The notes: generated by a model not told the origin, from the sequence alone. Numbered from the stretch's first letter, positions 14,889 to 23,072 are shown. The stretch is 25,901 nucleotides of DNA from an uncultured Prevotella sp. (GCA_900543155.1 UQQN01000029.1:1-25901); one strand, 5' to 3'. Numbers and translations are program-made.

Positions 14889-16001
14889 ATGAGCAAACAA
14901 AACATAGCCCTAATAACGGGTGTTACAGGACAGGATGGATCATACTTAGCAGAATTGCTTCTTGAAAAAGGATATGATGTACACGGCATCATTCGCCGTT
15001 CATCTGTAGACTATCGCGAGCGTATCGCACATCTCGAAGGCAAACCCCATTTCCATTTACACTATGCCGACCTTGGCGACTCCATGTCTATTGTAGGCGT
15101 AGTGTCAGAAGTGCGTCCCACAGAAATCTATAACCTCGCAGCACAAAGTCATGTACAAGTAAGCTTTGATGCACCAGAGTTCACAGCCGATGTAGATGCC
15201 GTAGGCGTATTACGCATTATAGAAGCTGTACGCAAGGTAGGACTTGCCCACAGTTGCAAAATTTACCAAGCATCAACCTCCGAACTTTATGGCAAAGTCG
15301 AAGAAGTGCCACAGAACGAAAACACCCCCTTCCATCCATTCAGCCCCTATGCAGTAGCCAAACTCTATGGATATTGGATAATCAAAGAATATCGCGATGC
15401 CTACAACATGTTTTGCTGCAATGGCATCCTCTTCAATCACGAGAGCGAACGTCGTGGCGAAACCTTTGTAACGCGCAAAATCACCCTTGCTGCAGCACGT
15501 ATCGCACAAGGCTTGCAAGACAAACTCTATCTTGGTAACCTCGATTCATTACGCGATTGGGGTTATGCCAAAGACTATGTAGAATGCATGTGGCTCATCC
15601 TTCAAGCCCCTAAACCCGAAGACTACGTCATTGCAACAGGCATACAACATAGCGTACGTGAGTTTGCCCAACTCGCCTTCCATTATGTAGGCATCGAACT
15701 CAAATGGGAAGGCAAGGCAGAAAACGAAAAAGGCATCTGCATAAGCGGCCCCGAACATCTAAAGGGAAAAACATTAGTAGAAGTATCCCCAGACTTCTAT
15801 CGTCCCACAGATGTAGTAAACCTTTGGGGCGACCCAACCAAAGCTAAGGCAAAACTCAGTTGGAATCCCAATACCACCTCCTTCGAGCAACTCGTAAAAA
15901 TCATGGTAGACCATGACATGGCAAAAGTAGCAGCAGAAGGAGCCGCAGCCAAAGTACGCACCAATTTGGCAGAATATCTTGAAAAGGGAATAGTAAAATA
16001 A
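14889..16001 (+). CDS. gmd: GDP-mannose 4,6-dehydratase
   Basis: A cytosolic short-chain dehydrogenase that converts GDP-D-mannose to GDP-4-keto-6-deoxymannose, the first step to GDP-L-fucose. The 370-residue length is normal. NADP-binding GVTGQDG lies at residues 11-17 and IIRRSSV at 34-40. The catalytic set is T130 and E132 in STSELYG, with Y154 and K158 in YAVAK. FNHESERRGETFVTRKIT and LGNLDSLRDWGYAKDYVECMW are diagnostic GMD segments. fcl begins 9 bp after the stop, so this is an operon. No clear TAnnTTTG box is seen in the 138 bp upstream. The coding strand is C-rich relative to the left-hand genes. Confidence 0.97.
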   Translation: MSKQNIALITGVTGQDGSYLAELLLEKGYDVHGIIRRSSVDYRERIAHLEGKPHFHLHYADLGDSMSIVGVVSEVRPTEIYNLAAQSHVQVSFDAPEFTADVDAVGVLRIIEAVRKVGLAHSCKIYQASTSELYGKVEEVPQNENTPFHPFSPYAVAKLYGYWIIKEYRDAYNMFCCNGILFNHESERRGETFVTRKITLAAARIAQGLQDKLYLGNLDSLRDWGYAKDYVECMWLILQAPKPEDYVIATGIQHSVREFAQLAFHYVGIELKWEGKAENEKGICISGPEHLKGKTLVEVSPDFYRPTDVVNLWGDPTKAKAKLSWNPNTTSFEQLVKIMVDHDMAKVAAEGAAAKVRTNLAEYLEKGIVK

Positions 16002-16010
16002 AAGAAGCAC

Positions 16011-17222
16011 ATGTTAAGTAAAGATAGTAAAATCTATATAGCAGGACATCACGGACTTGTAGGCTCAGCCATTTGGAACAACCTAAAGTCACGAGGCTAT
16101 AACAATTTAGTAGGTCGCAGCCACAAAGAGTTAGACCTAACCGACCAACAATCCGTAACACGCTTCTTCGATACAGAACGTCCCGAAGCCGTAGTTCTTG
16201 CAGCAGCCTTTGTAGGAGGCATCATGGCAAACTCCCTCTATCGTGCCGACTTCATTATGCAAAACATGAAGATGCAGTGCAATGTAATAGAAAATGCCTA
16301 CAAACATGGTGTCAAAAAGCTCCTCTTTTTAGGTTCAACGTGCATCTATCCCAAGAACGCACCCCAACCCATGAAAGAAGACAGCCTGCTCACCTCCCCC
16401 TTAGAATATACCAACGAGGAATATGCCATAGCCAAAATAGCAGGATTAAAGATGTGCGAATCGTACAATCTGCAATACGGCACCAATTATATAGCCGTAA
16501 TGCCCACCAACCTCTATGGTCCCAACGATAATTTCCATTTAGAGAACAGCCATGTCATGCCCGCCATGATGCGCAAAATCTATTTGGCAAAACTCCTACA
16601 CGAAGGCGATTGGAACAGCATAGAAGTAGACATGAACAAACGCCCCATCAATCCCACAGATAAACTCCGTGCGCTCATAAGTGAAGGCAATGTAGACGGC
16701 ACAAACCCTCACGACCGCATCTTAAAAGCCTTAGCCTTCTATGGCATCTACGACAATAAAGTAGTGCTTTGGGGAACAGGAACGCCACTCCGCGAATTCC
16801 TTTGGAGCGAAGACATGGCAGATGCCAGTGTACACATACTTCTAAACGTTGATTTCAAAGATATTATAGGAATAGAAAAATACAGCAGCGTATTCTACGG
16901 AGCCAAAACCGATGGCACAGTAGACCGCAACAACTCCGAAGGACGCGGAGGAGCCATACCCACGTTAGGCGAGATACGTAATTGCCACATCAACGTAGGC
17001 ACAGGCAAAGAACTTACCATCCGTCAACTCTCCGAATTAGTTGCAAAAGCCGTAGGATTCGAAGGCACCATAGAGTTTGACAGCACCAAACCCGATGGCA
17101 CTATGCGTAAACTCATCGACGTAAGCAAACTCCATTCATTAGGCTGGACACATAAAGTCGAAATAGAAGATGGCGTACAACGACTTTTTGATTGGTATAA
17201 ACAAACCCTCAACAAACAATGA
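16011..17222 (+). CDS. fcl: GDP-L-fucose synthase
   Basis: A cytosolic SDR epimerase/reductase that converts GDP-4-keto-6-deoxymannose to GDP-L-fucose using NADPH, completing the pathway begun by gmd 9 bp upstream. Nucleotide-binding GHHGLVGS is at residues 12-19; the catalytic residues are S109 in GSTCIYP, then Y138 and K142 in YAIAK. LRIF-type end segments (GTGTPLREFLWSEDMADA about 255-272) are diagnostic. At 403 residues it is about 80 longer than the E. coli enzyme, because of insertions about 195-248 and 281-324 (the second ends GRGGAIPTLGEIRN); I recall similar long versions in Bacteroidetes. Product use: fucosylated capsule, O-glycans or glycoproteins. A 149-bp inverted-repeat element lies 52 bp downstream. 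Confidence 0.96.
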   Translation: MLSKDSKIYIAGHHGLVGSAIWNNLKSRGYNNLVGRSHKELDLTDQQSVTRFFDTERPEAVVLAAAFVGGIMANSLYRADFIMQNMKMQCNVIENAYKHGVKKLLFLGSTCIYPKNAPQPMKEDSLLTSPLEYTNEEYAIAKIAGLKMCESYNLQYGTNYIAVMPTNLYGPNDNFHLENSHVMPAMMRKIYLAKLLHEGDWNSIEVDMNKRPINPTDKLRALISEGNVDGTNPHDRILKALAFYGIYDNKVVLWGTGTPLREFLWSEDMADASVHILLNVDFKDIIGIEKYSSVFYGAKTDGTVDRNNSEGRGGAIPTLGEIRNCHINVGTGKELTIRQLSELVAKAVGFEGTIEFDSTKPDGTMRKLIDVSKLHSLGWTHKVEIEDGVQRLFDWYKQTLNKQ

Positions 17223-17273
17223 AATCATTATAAGTAGTTTTTTCAAAATTAGTTTATATTGAGAACCTTCTTA

Positions 17274-17422
17274 GTAACGGTAAAAAATAACTTGGTACAT
17301 TTTTGTATCCCTCTTATAAAGCGACACATGGTTAAAGGATAATAGTTTTAAACTCTTCCTGAAGTATGTCGTTAGGTGCAAATCTGCTTAGCATTTTGTA
17401 CCGAGTTATTTTTTACTGTTAC
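17274..17422. repeat. 149-bp element with 26-bp imperfect terminal inverted repeats
   Basis: The left arm 17274-17299 (GTAACGGTAAAAAATAACTT then GGTACA) and right arm 17397-17422 match as inverted repeats at 24 of 26 positions, and both differences allow G-U pairing. The trinucleotide TTA flanks both ends (17271-17273 and 17423-17425), as expected of a target duplication. The 97-bp centre has no open frame of note. It sits between convergent genes fcl (+) and the GNAT gene (-). It could be a miniature inverted-repeat element, or a very long-looped terminator. Confidence 0.6.
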
Positions 17423-17506
17423 TTACCTACTTATTGTCGTATTCTTTTGTCCTACCTAACGGAGTGAGGTATACACGATAAATGGCTTCTTAGAATAACC
17501 CGACTT

Positions 17507-17989
17507 TTACAATTCAAGTTCTAAATCTACCACATCGAGCATTCTGCCCAATTTGTAGCCAACGTTTTTAAAGTGTGACACCTGTTTAAAACCCAAGGAT
17601 TGGTGAAAGCGCACACTATGTTCATTTCCTTGCGTAATGCAAGCTATTAAGGCATGCACTTGCATTTGGCGGGCATCGGCAATGAGTTGCTCCACCATGG
17701 GACGTCCGATGCCTCTACCTTGTGCTTCGGGCGCAAGGTAAATCGTTAGTTCAAGAGTAGGGGCATAGGCTGCACGCTCTTTCCATGTATGTAGGTAGCA
17801 GTAACCAAGAACTTGTCCGTCTTCTTCGTAAACATAATAGGGGTAGAGCGTTGATATCTCTTTGATGCGTTGTGCCATTTGTTCGGTGGTAACCTCCTCT
17901 GTTTCGAAACTGACTGTAGTTTGTGTGATAAAGGGGTTATAGATTTTGGTAATGGATGGTGCATCGTCAAGTCTTACTTTACGTATCAT
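17507..17989 (-). CDS. GNAT family N-acetyltransferase (phosphinothricin-type)
   Basis: A cytosolic acetyl-CoA-dependent N-acetyltransferase of 160 residues. The opening MIRKVRLDDAPSITKIYNPFITQTTVSFETEEVT matches the phosphinothricin/methionine-sulfone acetyltransferase branch. The acetyl-CoA loop is Q90-G-R-G-I-G in IYLAPEAQGRGIGRPMVEQL, and the C-terminal HQSLGFKQVSHFKNVGYKLGRM is typical of the same branch. The frame opens 16 codons further upstream (to 18037), but conserved sequence begins at 17989, and the extra codons lie in an inverted repeat. The natural substrate is unknown; amino-acid analogue detoxification is the usual guess. rfbB lies 94 bp upstream on the same strand. Confidence 0.88.
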   Translation of the reverse strand: MIRKVRLDDAPSITKIYNPFITQTTVSFETEEVTTEQMAQRIKEISTLYPYYVYEEDGQVLGYCYLHTWKERAAYAPTLELTIYLAPEAQGRGIGRPMVEQLIADARQMQVHALIACITQGNEHSVRFHQSLGFKQVSHFKNVGYKLGRMLDVVDLELEL

Positions 17990-18017
17990 TGCTTTAAAAG
18001 AAAGTTCAATATAAAGA

Positions 18018-18069
18018 GCGGTATAAACGCAGAGCATTATAAAGTGTTACTCTTATACGTTTATACCGC
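18018..18069. repeat. 12-bp perfect inverted repeat between rfbB and the GNAT gene
   Basis: GCGGTATAAACG (18018-18029) and CGTTTATACCGC (18058-18069) are perfect inverted copies with a 28-nt loop that can pair further through AGAG/CTCT. It starts 15 bp past the rfbB stop on the minus strand. No clear T-tract follows. Confidence 0.7.
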
Positions 18070-18083
18070 CTTATGTGTACTTA

Positions 18084-19232
18084 TTAGCAGCGTCCTTTAG
18101 CTGCATACATCTTGTCGTAATACTGCTGATAATCGTCACCGCTAACAGCTTCAATCCAATCGTGGTGTTCAAGGTTCCAACGAATGGTCTTTACGATGCC
18201 CACCTCAAAGGTTGTTTCGGGATACCAACCTAAGTCTTCCTTAATCTTAGTGGGGTCGATACCATAGCGTTGGTCATGACCCAAACGATCCTTAACAAAT
18301 GTGATAAGATTTTCGTTTATCCAATCAATGCTAATTTCACCATTGGCATCACGTTCTTGCTTTTTAAGCAATGTACGGAACTGCGGTTCTTTCTCCATGA
18401 TGTCGTGGATGGTGCGAATAATAATTTTCACAATCTGGATGTTTTGACGCTCGTTGTGTCCACCTACGTTGTAGATGCTACCTTCAGCACCTTGGTTAAT
18501 AACCATGTCGATGGCTTTGCAGTGGTCTTCCACATAGAGCCAATCGCGAATGTTCTCGCCTTTGCCATAAACGGGCAAGCGCTTGCCTTCGAGAATGTTG
18601 TTAATTACTAACGGAATAAGTTTCTCGGGGAATTGGTAGGGACCATAGTTGTTAGAGCAACGAGTGATGCTCACAGGCATGTGGTAGGTGTCGTGGTAGG
18701 CACATACAAAGTGGTCGGCAGATGTCTTTGAAGCGCTATAGGGGCTATGAGGGCAAAGAGGAGTCTTTTCGGTGAAGAAACCTTCTGCACCTAATGAACC
18801 ATATACCTCATCGGTTGAAACTTGATGGAATCGCACGCCTTTACGCCATGTGGGGTAACCTTGTTCGTCACTTCCCATAACCCATGCGGCACGGGCTGCG
18901 TCAAGCAGATTCTGTGTGCCAAGGATATTTGTGTTGAGAAAGAGTTGAGGATTCTCAATACTACGGTCTACATGACTTTCGGCTGCAAAGTTCACCACTA
19001 CGTCGAAACGATATTCTTCGAAGAGCTTATCGAGCAATCCACGGTCGCAGATATCACCTTTTACGAAGAAGCAACGTTCATTGTCAATGTCTTCGGCAAT
19101 AGTACCAAGATAGCCAGCGTAAGTGAGTAAGTCGAGCACAACAACGCGTACATCATTGTACTTACCGAGAATGTATTTCAGGTAGTTAGCACCGATAAAG
19201 CCGGCAGCACCTGTTACCAAATATGTTTTCAT
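18084..19232 (-). CDS. rfbB: dTDP-glucose 4,6-dehydratase
   Basis: A cytosolic extended SDR that converts dTDP-D-glucose to dTDP-4-keto-6-deoxyglucose, the branch point for dTDP-rhamnose and related sugars. I chose ATG 19232 (382 residues), where the Rossmann strand MKTYLVTGAAGFIG begins; the open frame runs 14 codons further without family sequence. NAD loop TGAAGFIG is at 7-14, the catalytic triad T140-D141-E142 in VSTDEVYG, and Y165/K169 in YSASK. SRCSNNYGPYQFPEKLIP-like sequence (ITRCSNNYGPYQFPEKLIPL) is diagnostic. It is about 30 residues longer than E. coli RfbB, with an insert about 116-131 typical of Bacteroidetes. rfbA, C and D are not in the window. ksgA lies 81 bp upstream. Confidence 0.96.
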   Translation of the reverse strand: MKTYLVTGAAGFIGANYLKYILGKYNDVRVVVLDLLTYAGYLGTIAEDIDNERCFFVKGDICDRGLLDKLFEEYRFDVVVNFAAESHVDRSIENPQLFLNTNILGTQNLLDAARAAWVMGSDEQGYPTWRKGVRFHQVSTDEVYGSLGAEGFFTEKTPLCPHSPYSASKTSADHFVCAYHDTYHMPVSITRCSNNYGPYQFPEKLIPLVINNILEGKRLPVYGKGENIRDWLYVEDHCKAIDMVINQGAEGSIYNVGGHNERQNIQIVKIIIRTIHDIMEKEPQFRTLLKKQERDANGEISIDWINENLITFVKDRLGHDQRYGIDPTKIKEDLGWYPETTFEVGIVKTIRWNLEHHDWIEAVSGDDYQQYYDKMYAAKGRC

Positions 19233-19313
19233 TGTGTAGAGATTGTTTTCTTTGTATATAATAGGTTGCGGCAATTACTAAAAGATGTCGCATCCATAAT
19301 TATCAAACTGATT

Positions 19314-20138
19314 TTATGGCAGTTTATTGTAGTGTGCAGCTACATTATTTGTCAAATCCACGAACTCTTGTACAGAAAGTTGTTCAGGACGACGTGTAAG
19401 TTGCGGTTGAGCTAAGAACTCTGTGTGATCGGGTGCAGGTCCTTCGCACTTTTGGTCGAGTTCGTGCAACAAAGGTTTGATAGAACCACGCATCATTTTG
19501 CGACGTTGATTAAAAGTGGTTTTAACCACACGCTTAAGCAATGTTTCATCGCAGCCAGGGTCAGTTACGTCATTGCGTGTCATGCGTATTACGGCACTTC
19601 GCACCTTAGGGGGTGGATTAAATACACCGGGTTCTACAGTGAAAAGGTAGTCTACGTGATAATAGAGTTGTACCAAGACACTTAAAATGCCATAAGCCTT
19701 GCAACCTGGTTTTGCAGCCAAGCGCTCAGCCACTTCCTTCTGAATCATGCCTGTGCAGCAAGGAATAAGGTGGCGGTATTCAAGCATCTTAAAAAAGATT
19801 TGGCTACTGATATTATAGGGGTAATTGCCAGTGAGCACAAAAGGGCGTCCGCCAAAAGTATGCTCAAGGTGCATTTTCAAAAAGTCGTCTTCAATAATGT
19901 TGTCTTCGAGCTCAGGAAAATGCTCACGTAGGTATGCCACACTCTCAAAGTCGATTTCAACCACTTTAAATTCGCGCTTTTTGGGCAATATAAATTGGGT
20001 CATAACTCCCATACCCGGTCCAACCTCAAGAATAGGTAGTTCGGGACACGCGTCAACGGTATCAGCAATGGCTTGAGCCGTCGGTAAGTGGGTCAGAAAG
20101 TGCTGACCGAGAAATTTTTTGGGGCGTACAGACTTCAT
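19314..20138 (-). CDS. ksgA: 16S rRNA (adenine-N6,N6)-dimethyltransferase KsgA/RsmA
   Basis: A universal ribosome-biogenesis methylase that dimethylates the two adjacent adenines (A1518/A1519, E. coli numbering) in the 3' hairpin of 16S rRNA, using SAM. The 274-residue length is normal. GQHFL is at 11-15, SAM-binding EVGPGMGVMT at 38-47, and the catalytic motif NYPYNIS at 105-111 (NLPY in most relatives; Tyr for Leu here). FNPPPKVRSAVIRM and the NQRRKMMRGS segment belong to the family. It is the first of three minus-strand genes; rfbB follows 81 bp later. A -7 box lies upstream on the minus strand. Confidence 0.97.
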   Translation of the reverse strand: MKSVRPKKFLGQHFLTHLPTAQAIADTVDACPELPILEVGPGMGVMTQFILPKKREFKVVEIDFESVAYLREHFPELEDNIIEDDFLKMHLEHTFGGRPFVLTGNYPYNISSQIFFKMLEYRHLIPCCTGMIQKEVAERLAAKPGCKAYGILSVLVQLYYHVDYLFTVEPGVFNPPPKVRSAVIRMTRNDVTDPGCDETLLKRVVKTTFNQRRKMMRGSIKPLLHELDQKCEGPAPDHTEFLAQPQLTRRPEQLSVQEFVDLTNNVAAHYNKLP

Positions 20139-20170
20139 CTGATTTATTTTTTCTACTTTTGCATAAGTGC

Positions 20171-20241
20171 TGCAGCCAATTCAGCGCCAACAACTTTGCC
20201 TTAAGTGTGGTTCTAAGAATTCTTAACTGGCTGCAAAGATA
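20171..20241. promoter_or_regulatory. Inverted repeat and -7 box in the ksgA / membrane-protein divergent region
   Basis: TGCAGCCAATT (20171-20181) and AACTGGCTGCA (20225-20235) form an 11-bp inverted repeat with one mismatch. On the minus strand TATCTTTG (20234-20241) fits TAnnTTTG for ksgA and overlaps the right arm. On the + strand TACTTTTG (20154-20161) also fits, but it lacks a -33 element and is over 200 bp from the + gene. Confidence 0.45.
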
Positions 20242-20367
20242 AGCATTTTATTTGATTGTTGGGGGAGTTTTATACTTCAAGGCAGTCTTTCAATAGTAAA
20301 AATAGGGTAAAACCATATTACTATTGGTGAATAAAATAAGAAACATAAAATCAATCAAGAGGAAGTT

Positions 20368-21390
20368 TTGAAACACCTGTTGAAACTCATATTACAAATA
20401 GCGCTACCCTTTGTGCTTGGATTTGGCATTTTGTGGTGGATGTATCGGGGCACAAATTGGTCCGACTTTATGGGCTATGTGTGCAATAAAATGAATTGGG
20501 GCTGGATGACCCTGTCTTTAGTCTTTGGCATTTTGCCACAGATGGCACGTGCTTGGCGTTGGAAAATGACGCTCGAACCACTTGGAGAACATCCTCGTCG
20601 TACAACTTGCATCGATTCTATTTTTATGTCGTATGCTGCAAGTCTCGTTGTACCTCGTGTGGGTGAAGTTACGCGTTGTGGCACACTTAAAAAATGCGAT
20701 GGGGTATCTTTTACCAAGTCGCTTGGTACGGTTGTTACTGAGCGTTTGGTTGATTCGCTACTTATGTTAGCGTTTACTGGATTGGCTTTTTTATTGCAAC
20801 TGCCCATGTTTATGGCTTTTCTCGATAAAACAGGAACCGACTTCGACGATATACTGCATCGTTTTACACCAACAGGCTATCTTGTAACCTTAGTCTGCAT
20901 AATAGCAGCTGTTGTAGCTACCATATTGTTGTTGCGTCGTTATGCTTTTTTTAAAAAAGGGCGTGATATGCTGCAAGGTGTGTGGGAAGGTGTTTTGTCG
21001 TTGCGCCGTGTGAGTAATTTGCCACTATATTTATTCTATAGCATATTGATTTGGGTAGGATATTTCCTACACTTCTATATAGCATTCTTCTGTTTCAACT
21101 TCACATCAGGCATATCGCCTGGTGCAGCTTTCCTAATATTCTGTGTTGGTACATTCGCAGTACTTGTTCCTACACCTAATGGAGCAGGGCCATGGCATTT
21201 TGCCGTTAAAACTATGTTGGTGCTCTATGGCATTGCCGAACAAGATGCAATCATGTTTGCCCTTGTGGTACATACTATTCAGACAGCACTTGTTGTAGTT
21301 CTTGGTGCCTTTGGTTGGGCTCGTGTAAATCATCGCAAACATTTGCAACCTCAGCGCGTTGAAAATGATAAAGCTAAAGTAGAGGCATAA
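20368..21390 (+). CDS. Lysylphosphatidylglycerol synthase-type membrane protein (UPF0104)
   Basis: An integral inner-membrane protein of the MprF-N-terminal/AglD-like UPF0104 family (LPG_synthase_TM), 340 residues with about eight hydrophobic segments. Family motifs are PRVGEVTRCG at 96-105 and ERLVDS at 125-130, and the late PTPNGAGPWHFAVKTM resembles the conserved Gly/Pro turn of relatives. In MprF this domain flips lipids, but stand-alone members are mostly uncharacterised, so the role is inference (lipid or isoprenoid-sugar transport). The start is a TTG at 20368 preceded by AGAGGAAG, a good ribosome-binding site; no ATG lies nearby upstream, and starting downstream would cut the first membrane helix. 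pepD follows 42 bp later. Confidence 0.85.
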   Translation: MKHLLKLILQIALPFVLGFGILWWMYRGTNWSDFMGYVCNKMNWGWMTLSLVFGILPQMARAWRWKMTLEPLGEHPRRTTCIDSIFMSYAASLVVPRVGEVTRCGTLKKCDGVSFTKSLGTVVTERLVDSLLMLAFTGLAFLLQLPMFMAFLDKTGTDFDDILHRFTPTGYLVTLVCIIAAVVATILLLRRYAFFKKGRDMLQGVWEGVLSLRRVSNLPLYLFYSILIWVGYFLHFYIAFFCFNFTSGISPGAAFLIFCVGTFAVLVPTPNGAGPWHFAVKTMLVLYGIAEQDAIMFALVVHTIQTALVVVLGAFGWARVNHRKHLQPQRVENDKAKVEA

Positions 21391-21432
21391 TTTTTTTGAA
21401 AACAAAGTACAACCATTAAAAACAAATACATT

Positions 21433-22890
21433 ATGAGCGAAATTGCAAACCTGCAGCCGCAGGCCATTTGGAAGAACTTTGATTTGCTTACTCAAGTTCC
21501 CCGTCCTTCAGGACATCTTGAAAAGGTACAGAAATTTTTACTTGATTGGGCAGCAAGCAAGGGTGTAGAAGCCTTTAAGGATGAGGCTGGAAACATCATT
21601 ATGCGTAAACCTGCTTCACCAGGAATGGAGGATCGTAAGATCGTTACTCTCCAAGGTCACATGGACATGGTTCCGCAGGCAGAGGAGAATTCAACGCATA
21701 ATTTTGAAACCGATCCCATTCAGACCTATATTGATGGTGATTGGGTAAAGGCTAAGGGTACGACTCTTGGTTCAGACGATGGTATGGCTGTTGCAACCAT
21801 TATGGCTGTGATGGAAGATAACACTTTAAAGCATGGTCCTGTTGAAGGTTTCATTACTGCCGACGAAGAAACAACCATGTATGGTGTTAACCACATGAAG
21901 GCTGATGTGCTTGAAGGTGATATTTTGTTGAATCTCGACGATGAGACTGAAGGTGAAATGATTATAGGTTCGGCTGGTGGTGTGAATATGACTGCTACGC
22001 TCGAATACAAGCCTCAAGAAACAGACAAAGAAGACGTAGCCGTTAAGGTTTCGTTGCTCAAGCTCAAGGGCGGTCACTCAGGTCTTGAAATTAACGAAGG
22101 TCGTTGCAATGCCAATAAAACAATGGCACGCATTGTGCAAGATGCGATTGTAAACTTCTCTGCTTGCTTGTCAAGTTGGGATGGTGGAAATATGCGTAAT
22201 GCCATTCCTCGCAATGCTGAGGTAGTACTCACTTTGCCCAAGGAGAATGTAGAGGCTTTCAAGGAAGTAATTGACGAATGGCGCCAAACTATTAAAGATG
22301 AATACAGTTCGGTAGAAACAGAATTTACACTTGATGTAGCCGATGTAGAACTTCCTGCACACATTGTGCCTGAGGAAATTCAAGATAACCTTGTAGATGC
22401 ACTTTGTGCTGCTCACAATGGCGTTTATCGTATGATTCCCGAGAACAATACAGTGGTAGAAACGTCATCAAACCTTGCTATTGTTCAAATTGGTGAGGGT
22501 AATGCTAAGTTCCTTATCCTTATTCGTTCATCGCGTGACTCAATGCGTGAAGCTTGTGTCGAAACTCTTGAAAGCTGCTTCGCAATGGCAGGTATGAAGG
22601 TAGAAACCGATGGCGACTATCCTGCATGGCAGCCCAATATGCATAGTGAAATTGTTGAATTGATGAAGGGTATCTATCGCGAACTCTTTAACCAAGAGAA
22701 CAATGTAACTGTGATTCATGCTGGTTTGGAGTGTGGTGTTATTGGCACATTGCGTCCTCACATGGATTTGGTAAGCTTTGGTCCTACATTGCGTTCACCG
22801 CATACACCGAGCGAGCGTTGCTATATTCCCAGTGTAGAAAAGTATTGGAAGTTTGTTAAGACAATTCTTGAACGTGTCCCCAAGAAGTAA
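21433..22890 (+). CDS. pepD: Cytosolic aminoacyl-histidine dipeptidase (PepD, M20C)
   Basis: A cytosolic di-zinc dipeptidase that hydrolyses Xaa-His and other dipeptides in amino-acid salvage. The 485-residue length is normal. Metal-site motifs are H76-M-D78 in LQGHMDMV, D115-D116 in GSDDG, D144-E145-E146 in TADEET, and D169/D170 in LNLDDE. The lid motif GGHSGLEI and the C-terminal RSPHTPSERCYIPSVEKYW (last His ligand) are all present, so the active site looks intact. It follows the UPF0104 gene by 42 bp, and a clear terminator ends the unit. Confidence 0.95.
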   Translation: MSEIANLQPQAIWKNFDLLTQVPRPSGHLEKVQKFLLDWAASKGVEAFKDEAGNIIMRKPASPGMEDRKIVTLQGHMDMVPQAEENSTHNFETDPIQTYIDGDWVKAKGTTLGSDDGMAVATIMAVMEDNTLKHGPVEGFITADEETTMYGVNHMKADVLEGDILLNLDDETEGEMIIGSAGGVNMTATLEYKPQETDKEDVAVKVSLLKLKGGHSGLEINEGRCNANKTMARIVQDAIVNFSACLSSWDGGNMRNAIPRNAEVVLTLPKENVEAFKEVIDEWRQTIKDEYSSVETEFTLDVADVELPAHIVPEEIQDNLVDALCAAHNGVYRMIPENNTVVETSSNLAIVQIGEGNAKFLILIRSSRDSMREACVETLESCFAMAGMKVETDGDYPAWQPNMHSEIVELMKGIYRELFNQENNVTVIHAGLECGVIGTLRPHMDLVSFGPTLRSPHTPSERCYIPSVEKYWKFVKTILERVPKK

Positions 22891-22916
22891 CAAATCCTCC
22901 ATCTTATAAATCTTTT

Positions 22917-22955
22917 AAAAGTCCCTTTTGTTTTGATAGCGAAAGGGGCTTTTTT
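22917..22955 (+). terminator. Rho-independent terminator after pepD
   Basis: AAAAGTCCCTTT (22917-22928) pairs with AAAGGGGCTTTT (22942-22953), including one G-U pair, and the stem runs into six T (22950-22955). Confidence 0.88.
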
Positions 22956-22993
22956 CATCTGTTCCTTTTTGGGTATATGTTTGGGGTATCAAA

Positions 22994-23036
22994 AAATACA
23001 GGTGGTTCTATCTACATATTAGAGCCACCTGTATTT
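22994..23036 (-). terminator. Terminator of the large exported protein gene
   Basis: AAATACAGGTGGTTCTA (22994-23010) pairs with TAGAGCCACCTGTATTT (23020-23036) over 17 bp, with one G-U. On the minus strand it is followed by a T-run (TATTTTTTGAT). Confidence 0.88.
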
Positions 23037-23072
23037 AAACATAGGGGTAATTAAACTATTATGTGCAATGCT

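Noticed and set aside
17274..17422. CRISPR or insertion sequence remnant
   Set aside because: There is no repeated spacer pattern and no transposase frame in the 97-bp centre; only terminal inverted repeats are supported.
17990..18037. 16-codon extension of the GNAT protein
   Set aside because: Conserved family sequence starts at MIRKV (17989) and the extension overlaps the inverted repeat.
20154..20161. + strand promoter for the UPF0104 gene
   Set aside because: TACTTTTG matches the box but has no -33 element and is more than 200 bp from the start; chance in A/T-rich DNA is likely.
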